Below, piece by piece: positions 56,471 through 64,000 of a stretch of 64,000 nt of DNA. The notes under the pieces are model-generated. The model made no database searches. It saw only the letters and a program-made list of their open reading frames with translations, and was not told where the DNA came from. The translations under genes were made by a program, and so were the position numbers. This stretch comes from Chroogloeocystis siderophila 5.2 s.c.1 (lineage in GTDB: Bacteria; Cyanobacteriota; Cyanobacteriia; Cyanobacteriales; Chroococcidiopsidaceae), in the NCBI RefSeq assembly GCF_001904655.1, contig NZ_MRCC01000008.1, positions 186,001 through 250,000 of the forward strand. Reading direction: 5' to 3'. Position 1 is the stretch's first letter. Every line of letters begins with the position of its first letter.

Positions 56471-57158
56471 GCTCTTGAATAGCTTTTTAATCTCTGGCGC
56501 ACAGTGGAATGTTGAGAGTGTTAACCAAATTCTTTCTGATTGTAGCCAAAAGCTAAAGTGATAAAATCCTCTATCTAGTAAAAGATTAGAATTTTCATGG
56601 CACCAAATCTCTACAGGTAATTGGGTGACTAAATCTATGACAGTTCCCCTCTTTCCTGCTAATTGTGCTTGAGCAACCTCTTCGAAGCTATCAAGCTTGC
56701 AAAACACTGCTCCTAAAACCGAACACTCTGCTATCCAAATCTTCTCAAACTTTGATCTAGCAAATTGAATACTTTCAGGTATAGTTCGACTATTTCTGTA
56801 ATACCAAGCTGCTTTTAAATGTAGTGCCAAATTCTTAAAGACTTTCTCAAATAATTCGGCAGAAAATGTTAGCAACCGTTGAGACATTTCTAGTTGACTA
56901 GCACTCCACGGACTACACCGCAAAAAACCTTCCCTGGCCAACATCCTTGTTCATTCCGTCACTCCTGCCACAGCAAGGTAGCACCGCAGCTACCATCAAC
57001 GGTAGGTTGAGAATTCTGTCTCTTCACCCCAGTTGCCGATAGTATTTTTGTCTTGTGAGCGCTGGTGTAAATATAGCTTCCAGTTGCGAGGCAATTGCTT
57101 CATCTTCTACCACTGGGCGATGTTTCTTTTTGGCATAGTCACGGTTGCTCCGGCTCAC
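56462..57158 (-). pseudogene. IS4-family transposase, degraded
   Basis: From a GTG at 57158: SRSNRDYAKKKHRPVVEDEA, then LEAIFTPALTRQKYYRQLG, a stop, RILNLPLMVAAVL, a frame change and TGA (ELTRML reads as E-stop-TRML), then MLAREGFLRCSP, LAGKRGTVIDLVTQLPVEIW and a deletion before LLLDRGFYHFSFW. Several stops, one deletion and no complete ends: an old, inactive copy. Confidence 0.8.
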
Positions 57159-57392
57159 GACGTCATCCCTCTATAGCTTAACTGCTATGAGTTTTACATT
57201 AACCAATCCTGACTTTTAATAATTGTTTGGCAACCTTAACTTGAATTTGTGGCTAATGGCTTTGACCTGTCTCAATCTCGCCTACGAGAAGCCTAACGGC
57301 TGACGTCACTGGTCATGCTCCTCGACACACCCCATCTGATTGCCGTCGTGGAGACACTGTTAGTTCAGGTGGGTGTTGAACGACAAATAATA

Positions 57393-58531
57393 CCAATTCT
57401 CCAAAGTAAGGCGACAGATGAGATAAGATTTGTAGCGTGTTCAAGGGTAGGATATGGCAGGGGTGTACAAACTAGAGATTGAAGAGAGCGAGGAAGACTT
57501 CAAACAACTGCTGAGAGGGCAAAAAACAGCATCGGCTAAAGAGCGAATTCAACTGTTGTACCTGCTCAAAACCAAGCAAGCCGAGACGGTGCAAGCTGCT
57601 GCTCTTCTTCTAGGACGGCACCGGGGGACCTTGCAAGAATGGTTGCGCTCTTACCGGGAAGGCGGCATCGACGGGTTGCTTAAACGCAAAGCGCGTTCGG
57701 GTCGTCCCCGTGCGATTCCTGACTGGGCAGAGGACTCTTTGCTCAAACGATTACAGCAACGGCAAGGATTTGATGGGTACAAAGCGATTTGTGATTGGTT
57801 GGAGAACGCTTTGGGGCTCGCAGCGAAGTACAAAACCGTGCACAAACTGGTGCATTACCGATTGCAGGCATCGCCTAAAGTGCCACGACCTGTAAGTGGA
57901 AAGCAGTCTCTTCAGCAGAAGGAAGCATATAAAAAAACTTGAGTGCGAACTTAACCATGCTGGTATAGGTAGCAGTGAGTGTTTTGAGTTGGAGTGGCAA
58001 GGTACGATTCTTCTGTGGTGATGAAACTCGACTGCGGTTGAAAACGCTGGGAGGACGTAAAATTACAGCCAAACGAGTCAAGCCCATGAAAGAGGTGCAA
58101 TGGCAATTCCAGGCAACCTATCTCTACGGTATTGTTGAACCCAAAACAGGAGAGCACTTCTTCTTTGAGTTTTCTCACTTAAATACCAGTTGCTTTCAAG
58201 CGTTTCTGAATCTAGTGTCCCAGCAGTTCAAGGATGAGTTGTTGATCATCCAGTTGGACAATGGTAGTTTTCACAAAGCCAAGCGCTTACAGGTTCCAAG
58301 CAATATCATTCTGCTATTTCAACCGCCTCATTGTCCTGAGCTAAACCCGATTGAGCAAGTGTGGCAATATCTCAAGCGGCGATTGCGTTGGAGCTTACCC
58401 ACCACACTTGACGAGTTGCGTCAGCAGTTGAGAGAACGACTGGAAGCACTTACTCCTCAAGTCGTTGCATCGATTACCGCACGCCACTCCATCTTGGATG
58501 CTTTATCTGTCGCCGGAATTTAGAGAATTGG
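57393..58531 (+). mobile_element. IS630-family insertion sequence (element b)
   Basis: About 1.14 kb bounded by TA at 57391-57392 and 58532-58533. Inverted repeats: CCAATTCTCCAAAGTAAGG on the left, and CCAATTCTCTAAATTCCGG as the reverse complement of the right, both continuing into GCGACAGAT. The transposase is encoded on the plus strand in two frames. Confidence 0.9.
57454..58523 (+). pseudogene. IS630 transposase, -1 frameshift site plus one TAG
   Basis: Frame A (57454-57942) is the HTH/linker half (LKTKQAETVQAAALLLGRHR, then REGGIDGLLKRKARSGRPR). At 57931-57938 is AAAAAAAC, a strong -1 slip site. The -1 frame then reads KNLSANLTMLV, a TAG (57966-57968, CAG to TAG likely), and the catalytic half: CGDETRLRLKTLGGRK (first Asp), IIQLDNGSFHKAK (second Asp), and CPELNPIEQVWQYLK (Glu). 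Without the TAG the element would be active-looking. Suppression would be needed to restore it. Confidence 0.85.
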
Positions 58532-58645
58532 TATTAATAGACCGAGTGACGACAATTAACTTGACTGGCTCACCTGGTTGAGGGAAAAAGATTTACCCAA
58601 AGCAATAGACACCTAAATGAAAGACACTAGGCAACGTCAATTATA

Positions 58646-59600
58646 GCAGTCGCCAAGACAATTAGGACATAGACTCAGAGGTATCCACCACTCTAGAAAC
58701 CTGAGTGCGTTTATGGCAAGAGCCTACAGTTATGACTTGCGACAAAAGGTGCTCAACGCCATCCAATTAGACGGCATGAAGAAGAGCGAGCCGCCCAAGT
58801 GTGTCAACTGAGTCGCAACACGATCAATCTGTGGCTGAAGCGACAGGAAGAAACTGGAGATGATCACGCAAAGACGACTCGTCCGCATCAAACGAACCGC
58901 AAAATCACCGATTGGGACAAGTTTGCCTCCTTGGCCAAGCAGCATGGGGGCAAAACCCAAGAGCAAATGGCGCAGTTGTGGGAAGAGTAGATTAGTGTTC
59001 GCACGATTTCCAGGGCGTTACAGAAGCTGGGTTGGAGTCGAAAAAAAGACGTATGGCTATCGAGAACGGGATGAGCACAAACGAGCGGCGTTCCTCGAAC
59101 AACTAGCCAAGATTCGCTTCTCAGATCGGGTCTACATCGATGAATCAGGAATGGATGAACGGGAAGATTACGGATACGGCTGGTGTGAACCGGGAGTGCG
59201 ATTTGAAGCGCTCAAGTCGGGGCGACGTCGGGGACGAGTCAACATGATCGCTGCTGACTGTGAACACCAGTTGAATGCTGCCTTTACCGTGGACGGCTCT
59301 TGTCATCGAGTCGTATTTGAAACCTGGCTAGAAAATTGTTTACTGCCCACACTACAGCCGGGCAAGGTGTTGATTTTGGATAACGCCACGTTTCATCATG
59401 GGGGACCGATTGCGCAACTGGTTGAGGCTGCCGGGTGTCGGTTGTTGTATCTACCTGCTTATTCGCCAGATTTCAATCGGATTGAAAAGTGTTGGGCTTG
59501 GCTGAAAAGTCGTATTCGCAAGATTTTATCCAACTTTGAGTCTTTACGCCAAGCAATGGAATCAGTTCTGAAAGATGCTGTGTCCTAATAGTCCTGTCCA
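58646..59600 (+). mobile_element. IS630-family element (c), degraded
   Basis: Ends marked by imperfect inverted repeats (left TAGCAGTCGCC...ATTAGGACATAG; reverse complement of right TAGCTATGGAC...ATTAGGACACAG) next to TA dinucleotides at 58644-58645 and 59601-59602. Boundaries are approximate. Confidence 0.65.
58713..59588 (+). pseudogene. IS630 transposase with two frame changes and TAG
   Basis: Starts ARAYSYDLRQKVLNAIQLDG. A frame change near 58785 moves into CQLSRNTINLWLKRQEETGD and the linker TNRKITDWDKFASLAKQHGG. A TAG at 58988-58990 and a second frame change near 59040 follow, then EKKTYGYRERDEHKRA and the catalytic half: YIDESGMDEREDYGYGW, LILDNATFHHGGP and PDFNRIEKCWAWLK. Old and inactive. 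Confidence 0.85.
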
Positions 59601-59691
59601 TAGCTACATGATTCTAGTTTTTTTGATTTCAGCCGCAGCTTGTTTTTGATTGTATAGCTCTTGTACTTTAGCAATCAATTGCTGTAACTAC

Positions 59692-60300
59692 TCATGCTTT
59701 AGACCAAACAAAAAGGAAACCGAACCCGTCCAAAGACAGCGCGCAGAGTATTGGCAAATGATTCAAGGCATCCTGGCTAAGGACATGATTTTTATCGATG
59801 AATCTGGGATTAACTTGGCTATGACTCGTCTGTTTGCCAGAACCCCAAAGGGAGAATGAACCCACGACAAACGACCCACTCAACGGGGACAGAATGTTTC
59901 TTGAATCGGGGCGATCGGGCTTGATGGTGTGATTACACAGATCGCCTTATTGGAGGCAACCGACGGTCTCGTCTTTGAAGCTTTTATTGCTCAAAAGTTA
60001 GTTTCTCAACTTTGGCAAGGAGCCTGTGTAATTATGGATAACTGTTCTATCCATCTAGGTGAAGAGATTGAGACTCTAATCACAGCTGCTGGTGCCAGAT
60101 TAATTTATTTACCGCCCTACTCGCCTGACTTTTCTCCAATTGAGAGCTGTTGGTCGAAGATCAAAAACATACTGCGTCTTCTTGGCGCTAGAACCTATTC
60201 GAATTTAGCAAAAGCTATTGAAGTAGCTTTTAACAATGTGTCGCTAGAAGATCTCCGAGGTTGGTTTACTTATTTCTGCTATTGTACCTCACTACACTAA
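59692..60300 (+). pseudogene. IS630 transposase fragment (d), N-terminus missing
   Basis: The catalytic half of a different IS630 transposase: PNKKETEPVQRQRAEYWQM, then IFIDESGINLAMTRLFART (first Asp), two in-frame TGAs (after KGE, and after QNVS), then VIMDNCSIHLGEEIE (second Asp) and YSPDFSPIESCWSKIKNIL (Glu), ending CYCTSLH. No HTH half is present. Confidence 0.85.
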
Positions 60301-60404
60301 GAAACGCTATATTTGGTTACATGATGTGGTCTTTGGTCTATTCATCAATCGCTATGAATTTGGTTTAGACATCTAAACTTGCTCCACAAGTCTAGAACAT
60401 AACC

Positions 60405-60666
60405 TTCAGGTGTTCTCTCTCAGGGGTACCGACCATATGCTCATCCTGTCTCACGATTTGTTCTAAACCCGAAAAATTATGATGAGATTTTTCCCAACTT
60501 AAGACATAGAGCAGTTGGTAAAAAAATCGCTAAAACTAACTTAATTGAACTAGCCGACAATCTCCTGCTTTTTAAAAACAGGAGAGGACGCGACGTTTCA
60601 GTTACATTATACGTCAAAGAGTTTCACCCCTGGCTAGAAAAACTCTGTCTTTCTCTAAAAAGTTAA
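60405..60666 (+). pseudogene. Unrecognised ORF fragment without a start codon
   Basis: An open frame after a TAA at about 60402 reads RPYAHPVSRFVLNPKNYDEI, FPNLRHRAVGKKIAK, LADNLLLFKNRRGRDVSVTL and YVKEFHPWLEKLCLSLKS to TAA 60664-60666. It contains no ATG or GTG in a sensible place. The amino-acid composition looks protein-like and not like a shadow frame. Probably the C-terminal end of a gene truncated by the IS insertions. Family not recognised. Confidence 0.4.
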
Positions 60667-60752
60667 AAAACCACATTGGCGCTACCTGGTATTTTATCCA
60701 TCATTACAATGAACTATGCGCGTATTTAAAGCTATCATTCGTTACTCTATCC

Positions 60753-61994
60753 TTACTTGCTCATGACCACCAAATTATTGTTTATAGTTAATAGTTGCTG
60801 ATAGTAATGATGAAGATTTTGACAAGCTTGCTCAAATGAGAACTGCTGGACATCTTGCAAAGCACGGTGAATAATCTCTAGATTATTAGTTGATAGTGCT
60901 TGGTAAATCCCATGGGCTAATCCTTCAACATCATCAGGTGGAACAAGATAGCCATTGATCCCATCAAGTAAGTATTCAGAGACAGCACCGCTATTGACAG
61001 TAACGACTGGAATTCCAGAAGCCATAGCTTCTACGATAGTCCGCCCGAAAGTTTCATAAGGAGAAGGGCTGCAAAAGACATCACAAGAAGCCAGTAAATT
61101 AGCCTTGGTTTTTCCTAGAAGAAAACCAGTGAAATGGATATCAGGAACTGGTGCAGCAAGACGTTGCAATTGGTTAACAACATTGAGTGGACCATCTCCA
61201 GCAATGATCAAAGAACAATTGGGTTGCTGGGACTTTAATTTAGCAAATGCTTCAATGAGCAAATCAACACGTTTTTCAAAGCCAAGACGCCCTAAGAAGA
61301 GTAAAACCTTGTGATCCTGTTCGTGCTCGCTAAGCCAAGGTGTTAACCATTGGCGGTTGCGACGATTGGGACTATAGGCGGAAATATCAATAGCATACGG
61401 CATTGTATGGACATTAGAAATTCCCATATCTTGACAGCTTTTGCTAGCGGCTTGACTAAAGCATATTGTTGTGTCAAAGGGGCGATACAAGTGCTTTGTT
61501 AAGTTGGAAGTACGAACAAAACCTCGCAACCACTGCCAGCCAGGATAAGCAGCTGAAAAATTGTAAACATCCGTATGGTATTCGGCGAGGTAAGGAATCT
61601 GATGCTGTTTGGCGTAGTGCCTGCCAGGTAGTTGCCAAGTGCTTAACAAGAAAAAGCGTTCTACGTCCGTCATAGTAATCAGGTTAGGCTTATAAAAGGC
61701 AAGCTTTTCGTTGATTTGACGCGCAACCGGAAACCTGGGTACATGAGTTAGGTGATAAGGAGGCCAAGGCTTTGAGGGATAACGTTCAATAATCAATTTC
61801 TCATCTAAATCCGATAGTGCCAGTGAGGAATTTAGTTCTTTATGTTGCCAATCGGGTGCAAATACAATCACACGATACATCCCTTGCTTTGCCAACCATT
61901 GGACACGCTCCCAGTTTGAGTGAGAAGTACCACTAATTTCTGGAGGAAAGGCTGTAACAAGAAAAGCGAGGGTATGGATTTTATCAGAACTCAT
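60753..61994 (-). CDS. Glycosyltransferase, GT4 family
   Basis: 413 residues, GT-B fold. The N-terminal acceptor half has FPPEISGTSHSNWERVQWLA and AEYHTDVYNFS. The C-terminal donor half has FLGRLGFEKRVDLLIEAFAK, IIAGDGPL, and the retaining GT4 signature PSPYETFGRTIVEAMASGIP. Such enzymes transfer hexoses from nucleotide sugars, often to lipids (SqdX-like donors and acceptors are possible). The gene starts 63 bp after the PKS stop on the same strand, so the two are likely one operon, with the PKS product as acceptor (inference). Confidence 0.9.
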   Translation of the reverse strand: MSSDKIHTLAFLVTAFPPEISGTSHSNWERVQWLAKQGMYRVIVFAPDWQHKELNSSLALSDLDEKLIIERYPSKPWPPYHLTHVPRFPVARQINEKLAFYKPNLITMTDVERFFLLSTWQLPGRHYAKQHQIPYLAEYHTDVYNFSAAYPGWQWLRGFVRTSNLTKHLYRPFDTTICFSQAASKSCQDMGISNVHTMPYAIDISAYSPNRRNRQWLTPWLSEHEQDHKVLLFLGRLGFEKRVDLLIEAFAKLKSQQPNCSLIIAGDGPLNVVNQLQRLAAPVPDIHFTGFLLGKTKANLLASCDVFCSPSPYETFGRTIVEAMASGIPVVTVNSGAVSEYLLDGINGYLVPPDDVEGLAHGIYQALSTNNLEIIHRALQDVQQFSFEQACQNLHHYYQQLLTINNNLVVMSK

Positions 61995-62057
61995 TAATTT
62001 TAGCCTTGATAAATATGTTAAGTAATTAAGGTAAACAAGAGTTGGCGATTAGACAGG

Positions 62058-64000
62058 TTACCATGTCTTTAACTGCGGAACATTCAGAAAACCACTACGA
62101 ATAAAGTACGAAAAATAAGTATCCAGCAATTTAGAATCTAGAGGATGACAAACAATGGAAGTACCTGTAAGTGCAGAGAGTGTCTCTTGGCAGCTAATGC
62201 GGGGTCTTCTATCTTGCTGATTCAACTCGATGTAAGTTCGCTGCTCTTTTGACCATTTTTGACAAAAGAACGGCAGGAGAGGGTAAAGAGGATTTTTCCT
62301 ATCATTACTTAGCTTTACTTGCCAAGCCTCATAAGAAATTGGGTCAATTGGATAGCCCCAAGCGCAGATAATATCAACGAGCTTGCTCCAATGCAAAGGA
62401 TGGGGATTTTGGAGGTGAAAAGCTTTTCCTAGCGACTCTTTTTGCCTTGATAAGTGGACAATTGCTCGGCTATTGTAGTCAACAGTAGAGAGATCTAACA
62501 TAAGGTCTAGATCTGTCATAATACTCCCCATCTGGATACAGCCTTTAATCATTCGACAGAGAAAACCATTTGTGTTCCAAACACCAGTTTGGCTATGACC
62601 AGACACTAACGGTAGCCTATATACACAAACCGGAAGCCCTCGGTCGCGCGCAATTAGAACTAACCTCTCAGATACCCATTTACTCTGAGAGTAGCCTAGA
62701 TAGATTCCCTCACTTTGATCAATCGGATCTGATTCTGTTAGTAGTTTTCCGTGATATGCAGATGATTCAAAAACAGCAACACTAGATATATGATGGACTG
62801 GCTTAACTTTGACTAAAGTTGCTAATCTTAGGATTTCTTGAGTTCCTAAAACATTAATAGACTTAAATTTGGAGTAAGGATAAACATAATTCAGCAAAGC
62901 TCCATTGTGATAAATAGTATCAACTTCGCTGGCTATCTTTTGAAACTGTTCATTAGTAAGACCCAATTGGGGTTGAGACAAATCACCTAAGATTGGAATA
63001 ATTCTGGATCTGAAATGCTCGTTCCAGAGACCATATGATTCCAGGTTCTGTTGCAGCCTGATCTTTGCTGACTGAATATCGGGTGAGCGAACCAAACAAT
63101 ATATCTCAGCTTGAGTCTGCTCAAGGAGTTCTTGAAGTAAAAAGGCTCCTAGAAAACCAGTTGCACCAGTCAAAAGAATAACAGATGGTTCGATAACTAA
63201 CTCATTGCATGTAGTGTTAGGGTAGATCGCTGAGTCTAGGACAGCTTCAGCATCTAGATCCACAGCATTCACAGCAACATCTACCTGAGAACTTCCTGTA
63301 ATTAGTTGGTTAATCAATTGGGCTGCGATGTTGGCAATACTACTATCTTCTATCAACGCTCTCACTGGCAAATCTACGTGTAGTTCAGCCCGAATCAAGC
63401 CGATCAGTTCAACAGTCATTAATGAGTCGAGTCCCAAGTCATGGAGAGACTGCTGTATATCTAGCTGAGAGATAGGAAGCCCTAGCACCTGAACAACTTT
63501 ACTTTGAAGGTAAGCAATCACAAGCTCTTGGCAATTACTTGCAGGGGCGTCGTGCAATCTTTGTAAAAGCTCGTGTTGTGCCGGCACTCGTTCGGCTACT
63601 TCCTGTGGCTCTGTTTTGCCAACTAATTCCGAGAGCAATGGCTGTTGTTTACCTGAACTTAACTGCTGCGCAAACACCGACCATTTGAAGGGCAAGACAC
63701 CAATTTGCACTAAGTTCTGTCCTAGTACTTGCTCTAGCACCTGCAATCCTTGCTCTGGAGCAAGAGTACTTATTCCCTGGCTAGCCAAGCGAGCCAGCAG
63801 GCTGCTACTCAGACCAGCCGCCATTCCGGTACTGTTCCAAGGTCCCCAGTTGATGCTTAATCCTGGTAGTCCTAGTGAAAGGCGATAATGAGCTAGGACA
63901 TCCATAAAAGCATTGGCTGCTGCATAATTCCCTTGACCAGGTGAGCCTAGCAACGAGGAGGCTGAGGAAAATAAAACAAAGAAATCTAGCGGCAACTTCT
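62058..64000 (-). CDS. Polyketide synthase, C-terminal KR-ACP-thioester reductase part (cut by window edge)
   Basis: The open frame runs beyond 64000, so the N-terminal modules are missing. Visible from the right edge: the end of a ketoreductase (FSSASSLLGSPGQGNYAAAN, with Ser/Tyr), an acyl-carrier domain with the phosphopantetheine Ser in DLGLDSLMTVEL (about 190 visible residues in), and a terminal NAD(P)H thioester reductase (LLTGATGFLGAFLL, YCLVRSPD, catalytic YSQSK). Reductive release gives an aldehyde or primary alcohol rather than an acid. Domain order resembles HglB-type synthases of long-chain glycolipid alcohols. The product cannot be fixed without the missing modules. Confidence 0.92.
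   Translation of the reverse strand, partial: KLPLDFFVLFSSASSLLGSPGQGNYAAANAFMDVLAHYRLSLGLPGLSINWGPWNSTGMAAGLSSSLLARLASQGISTLAPEQGLQVLEQVLGQNLVQIGVLPFKWSVFAQQLSSGKQQPLLSELVGKTEPQEVAERVPAQHELLQRLHDAPASNCQELVIAYLQSKVVQVLGLPISQLDIQQSLHDLGLDSLMTVELIGLIRAELHVDLPVRALIEDSSIANIAAQLINQLITGSSQVDVAVNAVDLDAEAVLDSAIYPNTTCNELVIEPSVILLTGATGFLGAFLLQELLEQTQAEIYCLVRSPDIQSAKIRLQQNLESYGLWNEHFRSRIIPILGDLSQPQLGLTNEQFQKIASEVDTIYHNGALLNYVYPYSKFKSINVLGTQEILRLATLVKVKPVHHISSVAVFESSAYHGKLLTESDPIDQSEGIYLGYSQSKWVSERLVLIARDRGLPVCVYRLPLVSGHSQTGVWNTNGFLCRMIKGCIQMGSIMTDLDLMLDLSTVDYNSRAIVHLSRQKESLGKAFHLQNPHPLHWSKLVDIICAWGYPIDPISYEAWQVKLSNDRKNPLYPLLPFFCQKWSKEQRTYIELNQQDRRPRISCQETLSALTGTSIVCHPLDSKLLDTYFSYFIRSGFLNVPQLKTW

Noticed and set aside
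62058-64000. Firm naming of the PKS as hglB
   Set aside because: The KR-ACP-reductase ending is shared by several synthases. Without the KS/AT modules outside the window the name is not justified.

Overview
The window is chromosomal DNA of a cyanobacterium. The marks are frequent GCGATCGC (HIP1) octamers, genes for NdhL and for the dark-operative protochlorophyllide reductase (chlL, chlN), a tRNA-Leu(UAA) split by a group I intron, HemJ, and several small families found mainly in cyanobacteria (DUF2555, DUF3007, DUF5331, TIGR02450 Trp-rich). A unicellular Gloeocapsa/Chroococcidiopsis-type host is plausible, but I cannot fix the genus by eye.

Layout. 1-9.7 kb is mostly housekeeping: hrcA (cut by the left edge), a rhodanese, a DUF3352 protein, coaBC, a carboxylesterase, a decayed AraC regulator, a [2Fe-2S] ferredoxin, intron-bearing tRNA-Leu, and ndhL-DUF3007-trpA. 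9.7-16.4 kb holds an aldo/keto reductase with a MerR regulator that carries a textbook operator, a broken MFS gene, a DinB protein, an interrupted DUF29 gene, an IS256 remnant, a ChaB-domain stress protein and an SRPBCC protein. 16.4-24.8 kb is clpB followed by a rearranged region. The clpB 5' end plus its upstream DNA is present twice and brackets about 3.65 kb of inserted DNA. That DNA holds an IS630 element, two predicted secreted proteins and a stand-alone ClpC N-domain. The second copy is itself split by an IS4-type element. 25.0-25.8 kb is a GAF...EAL gene with its middle deleted.

26.3-44.6 kb holds chlL-DUF5331-chlN, a GH31 glucosidase, an unusual hybrid histidine kinase with an AhpD-like front end, a lipoprotein, a membrane-fused subtilase, a thioredoxin-like protein, a HAD phosphatase, and a sensor kinase/REC-kinase pair. 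44.9-54.6 kb holds a CHAT-like N-domain/TPR protein, ddl, miaB, a THUMP methyltransferase, hemJ, a VOC protein and a carotenoid oxygenase. 55.0 kb is an MscS channel, and 55.9-60.7 kb is an insertion-sequence graveyard (IS4 and three IS630-type elements). 60.75-64.0 kb holds a GT4 glycosyltransferase and the KR-ACP-thioester-reductase end of a polyketide synthase. These two probably make a glycosylated long-chain lipid.

The observations I consider most worth checking are these: (1) the duplicated clpB front end that reads into a 35-residue chimeric ORF ending 3 bp before the stand-alone ClpC N-domain gene; (2) a dispersed three-hairpin element in four copies with compensatory changes; (3) the PKS-reductase/glycosyltransferase pair; (4) the AhpD-like/PAS/kinase/receiver fusion; (5) a structured spacer between chlL and the chlN part of its cluster.
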